A DNA stretch of 12,151 bases. Source: Alphaproteobacteria bacterium. Lineage in GTDB: Bacteria; Pseudomonadota; Alphaproteobacteria; Rs-D84. Below are positions 1 through 6,989 of this stretch, in pieces. The position numbers and the translations under genes were made by a program. Each line of letters opens with the position of its first letter. Within the stretch, counting starts at the first letter, position 1. The stretch covers positions 1 to 12,151 of the forward strand of contig JAGCOQ010000032.1 in NCBI GenBank assembly GCA_017642625.1, in the 5' to 3' direction. The notes beneath the pieces were generated by a model that made no database searches, was not told where the DNA came from, and was given only the letters and a program-made list of their open reading frames with translations.

Positions 1-812
1 CGGGTGACATTATCAACGCCGGCTTCGGTAAGTGTCACATGGCGATCTTTTTCATCTTTCTTGAAATCGTCGGGTCCCAATTTTACAACGACATCATCAA
101 CGCGTGCATACAGTTGGCTGACATCTTCGGCGGGGCCGGAAATGATAAGCGGTGTGCGCGCTTCGTCAATCAAAATACTATCAACTTCGTCAACGATACC
201 AAAGAACAGCGGACGCAAAACTTGTTGTTCCTTGGAAAACTTCATATTGTCGCGCAGGTAATCAAAACCCAATTCAGAATTAGTCACATATGTAATATCA
301 CACGCATACGCGGCACGACGTTCTTCGTCGGTCATATCATGTTGAATAACACCAACAGAAAGTCCCAAGAAACGATAAATCTGACCCATCCAGTTTGCGT
401 CACGTGATGCAAGGTAATCGTTCACCGTAATCAAATGTGCGCCTTTGCCATATAACGCTTTCAAGAACATTGCCAAAGTCGCAACCAGTGTTTTACCTTC
501 ACCAGTTTTCATTTCGGCAATTTGACCGTCGTTCAAAACCATACCACCAATCAATTGCACATTAAAATGGCGCATGCCAACGGTTCGGATTGCAGCCTCG
601 CGCACAAGGGCAAACGCATCTGGCAAAATGGATTTTTCTTTTTCGCCACCGTTCAGACGTTCACGCAAAGCCACCGTTTGTGCGCGTAATTCGTCATCAC
701 TCATTGCGTGATATTTAGGTTCCAAATCATTGATAATTGAAACGGTTTTGTCATAAGATTTAACTAATCTGTCGTTCGCCGACCCCAGCAGTCTGGTTAA
801 AATATTCAACAT
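1..812 (-). CDS. secA: Preprotein translocase ATPase SecA, N-terminal 270 residues (cut by window edge)
   Basis: SecA is the cytoplasmic motor that pushes unfolded precursor proteins through the SecYEG channel using ATP. Reading the minus strand from the ATG at 812-810 gives 270 uninterrupted codons that run off the left edge. Landmarks are the N-terminal segment [12 protein letters not shown] (9-20), the motif [14 protein letters not shown] (80-93), Walker A in KTGEGKT (102-108), NDYLASRDA (131-139), and the near-invariant stretch [20 protein letters not shown] (207-226), which contains the DEVD Walker B box. The start is supported by AAGGAA at 821-826, 8 bases upstream, and by a promoter at 843-871. 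The rest of the nucleotide-binding folds, the preprotein cross-linking domain and the C-terminal regions lie outside the window. The identification is certain. Confidence 0.98.
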   Translation of the reverse strand, partial: MLNILTRLLGSANDRLVKSYDKTVSIINDLEPKYHAMSDDELRAQTVALRERLNGGEKEKSILPDAFALVREAAIRTVGMRHFNVQLIGGMVLNDGQIAEMKTGEGKTLVATLAMFLKALYGKGAHLITVNDYLASRDANWMGQIYRFLGLSVGVIQHDMTDEERRAAYACDITYVTNSELGFDYLRDNMKFSKEQQVLRPLFFGIVDEVDSILIDEARTPLIISGPAEDVSQLYARVDDVVVKLGPDDFKKDEKDRHVTLTEAGVDNVT

Positions 813-842
813 TTTTTATTTTCCTTGTCTTTTACCACGAAA

Positions 843-871
843 TATATAGCAATTTTGCGCCTTTCCGTCAA
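843..871 (-). promoter_or_regulatory. Sigma-70-type promoter of secA
   Basis: On the minus strand, TTGACG (866-871) and TATATA (843-848) are separated by 17 bases. Transcription would begin near 836, giving a leader of about 24 bases before the secA ATG at 812. No SecM-like arrest peptide or long leader fits in that space, so the SecM-type control known from enteric bacteria is not visible here. Confidence 0.7.
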
Positions 872-951
872 GTTTCTTTATGATATAATGCGCATTGCCG
901 TCGGGTGCAAGTGCTATTTTACATTAAAAACACATTTTTTGAAATATTTAT

Positions 952-980
952 GTGAAAAATGGCAAAAAATATGATATATT
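952..980 (+). promoter_or_regulatory. Likely promoter of the 69-residue ORF, extended -10 type
   Basis: GTGAAA (952-957) lies 17 bases before TATATT (975-980), and a TG at 972-973 makes this an extended -10. Transcription would start near 987, about 27 bases before the ATG at 1014. A second extended -10, TGATATAAT at 881-889, points the same way but has no -35 at usable spacing. The remainder of the secA-side gap (872-951) is A+T rich, with no structure I could identify. Confidence 0.5.
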
Positions 981-1013
981 ATGCTTGAAAAATAAAGCAG
1001 GGGGGATTTTATC

Positions 1014-1223
1014 ATGCGGGCACCAGTAAGACCATTAAGCACTGCGGACATAACCAGCGAAGTTTTCACTATTTCACCAACCCAAATTGACTATATTGCG
1101 CGGGTTTTTGGTGACGGCGTGGCGGATGCAATGAATATGCGCGCTTTTGCGGGCAAGATTCGTGAAATCGCCAATTCTTCTTTGCGCCATGCGTTGAACA
1201 GCGCGCGCCACATGGGCGAATAA
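1014..1223 (+). CDS. Small protein of unknown function, 69 residues
   Basis: I do not recognise this protein. The case for a real gene is its strong Shine-Dalgarno run GCAGGGGGG (998-1006), 7 bases before the ATG, and a plausible promoter at 952-980. It also ends only 9 bases before the rnpB promoter. The product starts with a short Pro/Arg-containing tail (residues 1-10). Residues 22-66 then look mainly helical, with Ala-, Arg- and Met-rich stretches such as GVADAMNMRAFAGKIREIA (35-53). There is no signal peptide, membrane segment or cysteine, so a soluble cytoplasmic protein is expected. It stands alone between the divergent secA and rnpB, so context gives no functional hint. A lineage-specific small protein is the best description. 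Confidence 0.6.
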   Translation: MRAPVRPLSTADITSEVFTISPTQIDYIARVFGDGVADAMNMRAFAGKIREIANSSLRHALNSARHMGE

Positions 1224-1232
1224 TTAAAAAAC

Positions 1233-1260
1233 TTGAAAATCTGTATTTCTGCACTAATAT
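1233..1260 (+). promoter_or_regulatory. Promoter of rnpB
   Basis: TTGAAA (1233-1238) and TAATAT (1255-1260) are 16 bases apart. The predicted start, near 1267, falls at the 5' strand of RNase P helix P1 (1269-1277). The agreement between promoter position and RNA structure supports both calls. Confidence 0.75.
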
Positions 1261-1266
1261 TTAACT

Positions 1267-1592
1267 GTCAGATGGACAGGGCATAGCCGTCGCAATTTTG
1301 TGGCGGAGGAAAGTCCGGACTGCACGGGACGACATACAGGCTAACAGCCTGGCGGGGTGACCCGACGATTAGAGGAACAGTAACGCACGCGATTAAATTC
1401 GTATGAAACGGCCAATCTCTATGTGCAGCAACTTCAAATAGGCCACCAATTGATTGTCCCGATCAGGTGGCGGGTAGAGGGCTTGACGCCCGATGGTAAC
1501 ATTGGGTGCAGATTAATTATGTCCGTTACCCCACGATTGTTAGAAATGACAATGTGGGGCAGCACAGAATCCGGCTTATCGTTTATCTGGTA
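1267..1592 (+). ncRNA. rnpB: RNase P RNA, bacterial type A, reduced specificity domain
   Basis: This is the catalytic RNA that removes 5' leaders from tRNA precursors. The two P4 strands are diagnostic: GAGGAAAGTCCGGAC (1306-1320) and ACAGAATCCGGCTTAT (1564-1579). P1 pairs 1269-1277 with 1581-1589 (9 bp with wobbles). P3 is 1287-1293 with 1300-1306. P8 is 1337-1351, and P9 (1353-1364) is closed by a GTGA tetraloop. The L15-type segment ends in CAAATAGG (1435-1442). P18 (1489-1506) has a GTAA loop, and P19 is a long hairpin at 1529-1559. Between P9 and P15 only about 58 bases are present, where E. coli has roughly twice that. GAACAGTAAC (1374-1383) and GTATGAAACGG (1401-1411) look like the tRNA-binding J11/12 and J12/11 strands, but P12 is a stub and no P13/P14 hairpins can be drawn. 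The total of about 326 bases compares with 377 in E. coli. Exact ends are estimates. Confidence 0.96.
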
Positions 1593-1600
1593 ATAAAAAC

Positions 1601-1622
1601 CGCGCCAAACGGCGCGTTTTTT
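1601..1622 (+). terminator. Intrinsic terminator of rnpB
   Basis: A perfect 6-bp stem CGCGCC/GGCGCG (1601-1606 with 1611-1616) and an AAAC loop are followed by six T residues. An A run precedes the stem, so the element could also stop transcription arriving on the opposite strand from the tol operon. Confidence 0.9.
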
Positions 1623-1623
1623 A

Positions 1624-1665
1624 TTGATTTTACGGTTTGTTCTATGTTACTATGAATTCCATAGT
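1624..1665 (+). promoter_or_regulatory. Possible promoter and overlapping palindrome upstream of the acetyltransferase
   Basis: TTGATT (1624-1629) and TACTAT (1648-1653) are 18 bases apart, and a TG at 1645-1646 supplies an extended -10. A perfect inverted repeat, ACTATG (1649-1654) and CATAGT (1660-1665) around AATTC, covers the -10 and the likely transcription start. That is where a repressor site or a small leader hairpin would sit. Both elements are short, so confidence is modest. Confidence 0.4.
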
Positions 1666-1682
1666 GAAAGGCTAAAATTACC

Positions 1683-2195
1683 ATGGAATTAACTTATAAG
1701 AAAATTGACGAATCCGACAAAGAACAATTATTTAATTTGATAAAAGTTGTCTTGGGTGGTCTGCCAAATCCAGATTTTTTCATTCCATACGAACAATGGG
1801 AATTGGACAATATGTTTGATGATGTCAATTATGCACCATTGTACGGTGCTTATGACGGCGACAAATTGGTTGGGATGGCACAACTTTATGTATCACAAGA
1901 CATGTTGGCCGATTTTAAGAAAGAATATGGACTGACAAAATACAAGGTTTGCGAACTTGGTGGAAATTTGGTTTTGCCGGAATATAGGGGGCGGGGAATT
2001 ACGACAACCCTGCAAATATTGGAATTGAATTTAGCCAAGACATTGGGATTTGATTATATTATTTCAATGGCACATCCTGATAATATTGGAAGTTGGAAAA
2101 CAGCAGAAAAAATAGGACTAAATTTCATAAAAGAAACAACTCTGTCCAATGGTTTTGTAAGAAGATTATACATGAAGAAATTAAGCGAAGATTAA
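1683..2195 (+). CDS. GNAT-family N-acetyltransferase
   Basis: Members of this family move an acetyl group from acetyl-CoA to an amine; the acceptor here cannot be told from sequence. The 170-residue product has normal family length. It shows motif A with the pyrophosphate-binding loop YRGRGI (101-106), following the strand GGNLVLPE (93-100). A motif B-like segment, HPDNIGSWKTAEKIGLNF (131-148), follows. Cys90 lies just before motif A. The ATG at 1683 has AAAGG 11 bases upstream, a rather long spacing. The gene is visibly richer in A and T, with many AAA, AAT, ATA and TTA codons, than its neighbours, and it stands alone between the rnpB terminator and the convergent tol operon. That suggests recent acquisition. 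Only 14 bases separate it from the opposing gene. Confidence 0.88.
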   Translation: MELTYKKIDESDKEQLFNLIKVVLGGLPNPDFFIPYEQWELDNMFDDVNYAPLYGAYDGDKLVGMAQLYVSQDMLADFKKEYGLTKYKVCELGGNLVLPEYRGRGITTTLQILELNLAKTLGFDYIISMAHPDNIGSWKTAEKIGLNFIKETTLSNGFVRRLYMKKLSED

Positions 2196-2209
2196 AACAA
2201 TCATCCTTG

Positions 2210-3346
2210 CTATTTTATCTGGCCGTCTTTCATTGCGACAACCAGCCCATTAAACAACACCCGTGCATTATCCAATGCGGCGTTGCGCCAACCGTTATCT
2301 GTTGGATACCAACTTTCCGTCAAGTGCCGCAGGGTTTTTGGATTGATTTTGCCAAAGTGCAACAAATCATACCGCGCATCACCCATATCCATACGTTTAT
2401 ATATCGGCGACATCATCGGGAATTCGCCTGTGCCAATTTCAAAGTCAGCCGTCCGAATCGGTATGTCGCGCGATTTATAACGCGATTCCAAACAATCAAC
2501 CAAATCGCCCAACAACACTGGACCAAAACGCGCGTTTTCATCGGGAACTATTGCGACATCACCCGCCAGCCACGACATAAAGAACCGCGTATTCGGATGA
2601 TCCAACGGATGCGACACCAACAGTTGACCCGTCACACGACCTTGTTTACGCCAAAACCGCCCCAGACCAGTATGCAAACCAATCGAAGTCAATGATTTCG
2701 CATCCCCCGACATAATCTTGTCATATATACGCATGGTCATTTCGTTTTCAGGCATCTGTGCCGCACCACCATAAAACAGCCCATATGGATGCTTGTATTG
2801 CCCATTACTTATCGCCGCCCAAACACCGTCTTTTTGTTGAATACTGCGATAGGCAAATGTTTTCAGTGCTTCTTTCTTCTTTACATCATCTGGTTTTGAT
2901 AACAACAAATCGTGCACCAAATCATATTTTGGATTTTGTGGCAATTTGTCAGGTTGTGAAAAATCAATGCCGAAATTACGGTTCAAGTCAACCAGTGCGC
3001 CGTCGCGTGCGAAATCGCGAACCTCGCGCATGCGGTGTTGCATTCCCCAACCGTTTATAATGTGAATCAGCACGATTGTATAATTATCCAAGATTTTACT
3101 GCTAAACATCGGGGCAAATTCATTCAGAAACATATTCTGGGCGGCACTGCCAAAATAACCCTCGATTCCATGAACGCCGGAGTTTATAACGACCCTGTGC
3201 GGACCATTGCCAATCAAGACATATGGAATATTGTATTCTGTGCCTTCGGATTTACACCAATGCACCTTGCCAAACGGCAATGCAGACGCATAGTCTTCGA
3301 ACTTTCCTGTCGCGCCGAACCAATCTTCTGAATAGTATTTATCCAT
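2210..3346 (-). CDS. DUF2817 protein, M14-like zinc carboxypeptidase fold
   Basis: This is the last gene of the tol operon. Numbered from the chosen start, the 378-residue product carries SGVHGIEG (56-63), whose His59 and Glu62 match the first zinc ligands of the M14 peptidase fold as seen in DUF2817. HIINGWGMQHR (95-105) and LVDLNRNFG (118-126) form the substrate-carboxylate side. GLHTGLG (223-229) and FEIGTGE (302-308) supply further active-site residues. There is no signal peptide, so it probably acts in the cytoplasm, perhaps on peptides or peptide-like amides; the substrate is unknown. I chose the ATG at 3346 because AAAAGG lies 7 bases upstream. An in-frame ATG at 3379 overlaps the tolA stop (TAATG) but has no ribosome site, and an ATG at 3430 would reach deep into tolA. 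The position normally held by tolB is taken by this gene. Confidence 0.85.
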   Translation of the reverse strand: MDKYYSEDWFGATGKFEDYASALPFGKVHWCKSEGTEYNIPYVLIGNGPHRVVINSGVHGIEGYFGSAAQNMFLNEFAPMFSSKILDNYTIVLIHIINGWGMQHRMREVRDFARDGALVDLNRNFGIDFSQPDKLPQNPKYDLVHDLLLSKPDDVKKKEALKTFAYRSIQQKDGVWAAISNGQYKHPYGLFYGGAAQMPENEMTMRIYDKIMSGDAKSLTSIGLHTGLGRFWRKQGRVTGQLLVSHPLDHPNTRFFMSWLAGDVAIVPDENARFGPVLLGDLVDCLESRYKSRDIPIRTADFEIGTGEFPMMSPIYKRMDMGDARYDLLHFGKINPKTLRHLTESWYPTDNGWRNAALDNARVLFNGLVVAMKDGQIK

Positions 3347-3378
3347 AGGGGCACCTTTTGTTTTTCTCCCCCCGTACA

Positions 3379-4140
3379 TTACATAACTTTGCCACTTGTG
3401 GGGTAAAAGGTCAATTGAATCTTTTCCCACTTTTCAAACTCATTTTCCGGCAACATACGCAACGGCTGGCAAGTATTTATCGCCGAACGAATTGTTTCCA
3501 ACACATAGGCAAACGCAGGATCCGTTTCTGCGCGCGCAGCCGATTCAAACCACACATCACGCACCGTTCCATTCTTGCGCATTGTTAAAAGTGCGACCGC
3601 ACGAATATCTGATATATCAGGGCGATTTTTATCAATCACCCAGCAACGCGTCATTGCCACGCGCAGGGCATCAACCACCGAAACATTTAATGTGCGATTT
3701 AATGAAACGCTTTCACGATTGACGCGAATTACCATTTTCTTCTTTGGTGCCGCCGGCATTGGTTCAACCTTGTCTGGTTCTGGTGTTGGTTCCGCTTTCT
3801 TGTCCGGTTTTGCTTCGGGTTCCGGATCCACCAATGACGGTGTTTCAATTTCTTTTTCTGGTGCGTCCGGTGCCGGCGCGGGTTCCGGTTCAGATGTTTG
3901 TTCCGGCTTTACAACCGGCGTTTTATCTTCGATTGGGTTAGTGTTATAAAGTTTTGTTTCATCACCCGACACCTTCACAGAGTTCAAGTCTATTTCCATA
4001 ATCTGAATACGGTCGGGCGCAACCAACATTGCGCGATTCACCAATACCGCAAAAGATGTCACCATTATAGCAATTAAAATCAAATGTCCAACCACGGACA
4101 CCATCAGATTTTCCAGTGAAAATTGCTTGTCTTGGTTCAT
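3379..4140 (-). CDS. tolA: TolA-like envelope protein
   Basis: TolA links the inner-membrane TolQR motor to outer-membrane partners and helps the envelope constrict at division. The 253-residue product has one N-terminal membrane helix (about 13-36). A periplasmic linker rich in Pro, Glu and Lys follows (about 72-135, including repeated PEP and APAP units), and a compact C-terminal domain spans about 140-250. The C-terminal domain contains RCWVIDK (165-171), NGTVRDV (190-196) and INTCQPLRMLPENEFEKWEK (221-240). Its two cysteines, Cys166 and Cys224, are placed as in TolA domain III, where they can form a disulfide. E. coli TolA has 421 residues with a long Ala/Lys helical linker; this linker is much shorter and proline-rich. 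The start overlaps the tolR stop as ATGA, indicating translational coupling. Confidence 0.88.
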   Translation of the reverse strand: MNQDKQFSLENLMVSVVGHLILIAIMVTSFAVLVNRAMLVAPDRIQIMEIDLNSVKVSGDETKLYNTNPIEDKTPVVKPEQTSEPEPAPAPDAPEKEIETPSLVDPEPEAKPDKKAEPTPEPDKVEPMPAAPKKKMVIRVNRESVSLNRTLNVSVVDALRVAMTRCWVIDKNRPDISDIRAVALLTMRKNGTVRDVWFESAARAETDPAFAYVLETIRSAINTCQPLRMLPENEFEKWEKIQLTFYPTSGKVM

Positions 4141-4541
4141 TTCTCTGCTTTCGTTCGCAGACCCACACGTTGAAATCCGGAATCTTTTAATTTACCCATA
4201 ACGACCATGACCGCACCATAGTCAGCGCGCTTGTCGCCGTTTATCATAATGGACAACTGGGGGTTTTCGCCACGCATTGCGATAGCTTTCTTTACAACAT
4301 CATCAACACCCATTTCATTTTCATTAAGGTAATAACGCCCGTTTGCATCTACACTGATTTGAATTGCGTGGTCGTTGCCAGTAAGGGCGGAATGACCAGC
4401 GTTTGGCAAATCCAAATCAATACCATTTGTCATCATTGGGGTCGTCACCATAAACACCGCCAACAACACCGTCATGACATCAATCATGGGCGTCAGTTGT
4501 ATCAGTGCATCAGAATCGCGTCTGCGTCTTAATCTGGACAT
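4137..4541 (-). CDS. tolR: TolR, ExbD/TolR-family proton-channel subunit
   Basis: TolR works with TolQ as a proton-driven inner-membrane motor. The 134-residue product has a basic N-terminus (RLRRRR, 3-8), then one membrane helix with the family signature TPMIDVMTVLLAVFM (17-31). Asp21 corresponds to the proton-carrying aspartate of TolR/ExbD. The remaining ~95 residues form the periplasmic domain, with NGRYYLNENEM (67-77) and a conserved-looking end, GFQRVGLRTK (122-131). Length and layout are normal for the family. The gap to tolQ is 2 bases and the overlap with tolA is 4, so the three are made as a unit. Confidence 0.95.
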   Translation of the reverse strand: MSRLRRRRDSDALIQLTPMIDVMTVLLAVFMVTTPMMTNGIDLDLPNAGHSALTGNDHAIQISVDANGRYYLNENEMGVDDVVKKAIAMRGENPQLSIMINGDKRADYGAVMVVMGKLKDSGFQRVGLRTKAEK

Positions 4542-4543
4542 GA

Positions 4544-4984
4544 TTATTTTCCACCTAACTTTTCATATAAATCATCTGTTTTCTTGGTAAATACTTGGTA
4601 TGCAATCGCAGCAGGTATTGCGGCAATCAGGCCCAGTGCAGTCGTACCCAACGCAGTCGCCAACCCCGGTGCAATAACACCAATACTGACCGATTGATTT
4701 AACCCAATGGACGCAAAAGAATCCATAACGCCCCATACGGTTCCGAACAAACCAATAAATGGCGACACGCCCGCGACCATTGCCAAGAACCAAAGGTTTT
4801 TATCGAACGGCGCAATCACAGCATCCGGATTGCCATGCGGTTTATTACGACGCACCGCGCGGAACAAACGTATCTTTTCAACGATAACCGCCCACGACAA
4901 AACGCTGAATATCACCAAAACGATAGACGCAATTGCGGTGACAACATCACTGGTAAACAATGTCCATAATGAAAAATTAGTCAT
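4544..4984 (-). CDS. tolQ: TolQ, unusually short (146 residues)
   Basis: TolQ forms the pentameric ring of the Tol proton motor. Helix 1 is at about 16-36 and ends in the basic IVEKIRLFRAVRR (34-46). Helix 2 carries GVSPFIGLFGTVWGVMDSF (72-90). Helix 3 carries APGLATALGTTALGLIAAIP (105-124). Thr82 and Thr115 align with E. coli Thr145 and Thr178 of the proton path. What is missing is the large cytoplasmic segment between helices 1 and 2. Only about 28 residues separate the end of helix 1 from the PFIGLFGT block, where E. coli TolQ (230 residues) has some 100. The C-terminal tail is also short (TKKTDDLYEKLGGK, 133-146). The frame is continuous with no sign of a frameshift. The ATG at 4984 overlaps ybgC by 8 bases, and its AGG is only 2-3 bases away. 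The TolQ assignment rests on tolR, tolA and ybgC next door. Confidence 0.92.
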   Translation of the reverse strand: MTNFSLWTLFTSDVVTAIASIVLVIFSVLSWAVIVEKIRLFRAVRRNKPHGNPDAVIAPFDKNLWFLAMVAGVSPFIGLFGTVWGVMDSFASIGLNQSVSIGVIAPGLATALGTTALGLIAAIPAAIAYQVFTKKTDDLYEKLGGK

Positions 4985-5375
4985 TTCCTTCTTCCTTTGT
5001 TGAATCTAAATGTGTCGCCATCATGTCGGGTATGCGTTTCGCGCGCATATCCGCACCGATATAGACCACTGTAATGTTCATTATAGCACAAATTGTGCCA
5101 TCATGCACGAATTTTTGTTGCAAGTCCATTGATGCGCCACCGACATTTATGATTTCTGTTTCAACGACAATGTCGTCCGCCAAGTGCATTGGGCGCATAT
5201 ATTTAATGGACAATTCACGAACAACGAAACCTAAATCTTCCGCCGGCAATTCAATCCCGCGCATCATTTCCATGCGGGCGCGTTCCGCTATTTCGATATA
5301 GCGACCATGATAAACAATACCACCCGCGTCCGTATCAGAATAGGCGATTGAAAATGGAAATCTAAACTTTTTCAT
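4977..5375 (-). CDS. ybgC: YbgC-type acyl-CoA thioesterase
   Basis: YbgC proteins are hot-dog-fold thioesterases that hydrolyse acyl-CoA and are commonly encoded directly upstream of tolQ. The product shows the family active-site block YSDTDAGGIVYHGRY, with the second Asp of DTD and the following His in the expected places, then EIAERARMEMM. Two ATGs are possible, at 5381 and 5375. I favour 5375 (132 residues, MKKFRFPF) because AAAGG at 5385-5389 lies 9 bases from it but only 3 from 5381. With the alternative start the aspartate is residue 18, as in Haemophilus YbgC. The gene overlaps the HD-domain gene upstream and tolQ downstream. The family is thought to act in phospholipid or acyl-carrier metabolism near the membrane. 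Confidence 0.93.
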   Translation of the reverse strand: MKKFRFPFSIAYSDTDAGGIVYHGRYIEIAERARMEMMRGIELPAEDLGFVVRELSIKYMRPMHLADDIVVETEIINVGGASMDLQQKFVHDGTICAIMNITVVYIGADMRAKRIPDMMATHLDSTKEEGND

Positions 5376-6000
5376 TGTCATTTTCCTTTATAAATTGTGT
5401 GTAATCGATATCAAGTTCTTGTTTTAATCTTGCGGCAACACGCGTACGTATTTCGTTATATATGTTGCGTAATATTGGTTCATAATCAAATTGAGATGCA
5501 AACGAATCCGAGAAAAAAGTCCGCCAATAAAAGTTATCTTTGTATGTTCCGACATACGACAAATCCATCGCACATAAATGCTGGACACAGGTGTCCAAGA
5601 CATCCAATAATTTTACCAATCTGGATTCTGGTGATTGACGTAATTCATATTCATTAAACTCGTCTGCGATACGTTCATCTTGCAACAGGATATTTATAGT
5701 ATCTATTGCAGACTGTTCATGAATTCGTTTTTGTTCTTTGATTTCACTTGTTTGTTCGTGCAAGGGAACATCATGAGCGATTGCTTCGGGCAAATCGTGC
5801 AAAACACACAGTTCCAGCACCCGTTCCAGATTGACCGCCCTGGTCAAATGCAGGCGTATAGCGATTGCCATCATTGCCATATTCCATGAATGTGATGCGA
5901 CCGATTGATTGCGCCCGTCTGACATACGCGTCAAACGATCTTCGCATTCCAATTTCTCGGCAATTTTCAGAAAATCTGCAAGATTCCGCGCCGTTGTCAT
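5362..6000 (-). CDS. HD-domain phosphohydrolase, YfbR/HDDC2-like
   Basis: The 212-residue product belongs to the HD_3-type metal-dependent phosphohydrolases, best known as YfbR-type 5'-deoxynucleotidases that dephosphorylate dNMPs. Likely metal ligands are His37 in SVASHSW (33-39), His68-Asp69 in LHDLPEA (67-73), and Asp133 in KLLDVLD (130-136). Glu72 and Asp77 (AHDVP) also match the family active site. The N-terminal [13 protein letters not shown] (14-26) corresponds to the family's LK-x-x-x-R region. Residues from about 150 onward are less typical and could set the substrate. The ATG overlaps the ruvB stop as ATGA, and the gene runs 14 bases into ybgC. The nucleotide substrate is inferred from the family, not shown. 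Confidence 0.85.
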   Translation of the reverse strand: MTTARNLADFLKIAEKLECEDRLTRMSDGRNQSVASHSWNMAMMAIAIRLHLTRAVNLERVLELCVLHDLPEAIAHDVPLHEQTSEIKEQKRIHEQSAIDTINILLQDERIADEFNEYELRQSPESRLVKLLDVLDTCVQHLCAMDLSYVGTYKDNFYWRTFFSDSFASQFDYEPILRNIYNEIRTRVAARLKQELDIDYTQFIKENDNEKV

Positions 6001-6986
6001 TTTGACAACCCCAGGTGTTCATAACCCGACTCGGTCACGATACGACCACGTGGCGTGCGTTGAATAAATCCCAACTGCATAAGGTATGGTTCAATAACAT
6101 CTTCGATGGTGTCCGCGGGTTCCGACAAAGCCGCCGCCAAATTATCAATTCCAACCGGACCACCGGCATAATGTTTTACAATTGTCATCATATATTCACG
6201 ATCAATCTCGTCCAAACCTGATGCGTCAATGTGTAACTGGAACAGGGCGGTCTTTACAGTATCAGCCGTTATTTTGTGCGTCTTGGTCGCCGCCGCAAAA
6301 TCACGCGCACGCTTCAATAATCTGTTCGCGATACGCGGTGTGCCACGCGAACTGGACGCCAACATTACCGCTGCATCATCATCAATTTCTGTGTTCAAAA
6401 TATTCGCACTGCGCTTGATAATTTTTGCCAAATCAGACGGCGAATAGAACGAAAGTCGCAAATCAATTCCGAACCTGTCGCGCAGCGGATTAGACAATAA
6501 CCCGGTACGTGTTGTCGCACCCACCAATGTGAACGGTGGCAAGTCAATTCGAACACTTTTTGCCGACGGACCTTCGCCCAACATGATGTCCAATTTGAAA
6601 TCTTCCATTGCAGAATACAACACTTCTTCGATGGCAGTTGGCAAACGGTGAATCTCATCAATGAACAAAACATCCATTGGTTCCAACGCAGTCAGAATTG
6701 CCGCTAAATCTCCTTGCTTCGTAAGCATTGGTGCCGCGGTCGTGCGGAAATTTGTTCCCAGTTCATTTGCAATAATATGTGCCAAAGTTGTTTTACCCAA
6801 CCCCGGGGGACCATACAGCAAAACATGATCCATGGCTTCGCCACGCGACTTTGCCCCCGAAATAAACACAGACAGATTTTGTTTCAAACTGTCATGCCCG
6901 ATAAAGTCCGACAACGTTTTTGGGCGAATCGTCGCCGCCATTTCGTCGGGTATTGTCGGATCTAAAAATCGTTCATTCGGGTTCAT
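5997..6986 (-). CDS. ruvB: Holliday junction branch-migration ATPase RuvB
   Basis: RuvB is the hexameric AAA+ motor that, with RuvA, drives branch migration of Holliday junctions during recombination and fork repair. The 329 residues match normal length. Visible are Walker A GPPGLGKT (59-66), Walker B LFIDEIHR (107-114), sensor 1 GATTRTG (156-162), the LRDRFG segment with the arginine-finger region (168-173), sensor 2 GTPRIANRL (215-223), and the C-terminal winged helix with [13 protein letters not shown] (272-284) and [10 protein letters not shown] (306-315). All catalytic residues appear present. The gene starts 3 bases after the upstream stop with only a weak ribosome site, which suggests coupling. 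ruvA and ruvC, its usual upstream neighbours, are not here. Confidence 0.98.
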   Translation of the reverse strand: MNPNERFLDPTIPDEMAATIRPKTLSDFIGHDSLKQNLSVFISGAKSRGEAMDHVLLYGPPGLGKTTLAHIIANELGTNFRTTAAPMLTKQGDLAAILTALEPMDVLFIDEIHRLPTAIEEVLYSAMEDFKLDIMLGEGPSAKSVRIDLPPFTLVGATTRTGLLSNPLRDRFGIDLRLSFYSPSDLAKIIKRSANILNTEIDDDAAVMLASSSRGTPRIANRLLKRARDFAAATKTHKITADTVKTALFQLHIDASGLDEIDREYMMTIVKHYAGGPVGIDNLAAALSEPADTIEDVIEPYLMQLGFIQRTPRGRIVTESGYEHLGLSK

Positions 6987-6989
6987 ATC

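Noticed and set aside
39..407. 122-codon plus-strand frame at the left edge
   Set aside because: Antisense to secA, which is certain from its motifs.
881..889. Extended -10 TGATATAAT on the plus strand, suggesting a small RNA upstream of 1014
   Set aside because: No -35 at suitable spacing, no terminator before 1014 and no visible structure, so there is too little to call an RNA gene.
2093..2695. 200-codon plus-strand open frame
   Set aside because: It lies mostly antisense to the DUF2817 gene, which has clear family motifs, and begins inside the acetyltransferase gene. No ribosome site or recognisable domain.
3347..3430. Longer N-terminus for the DUF2817 protein
   Set aside because: It would overlap tolA by up to 52 bases and has no family similarity; the ATG at 3346 has a ribosome site at good spacing.
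3575..3949. 124-codon plus-strand frame rich in Gly and Ser
   Set aside because: Antisense image of the proline- and glutamate-rich linker of TolA; the low complexity comes from that linker.
4544..4984. TolQ shortened by a frameshift or as a pseudogene
   Set aside because: The frame is continuous with all proton-path motifs, and both neighbours abut or overlap it as in a working operon.
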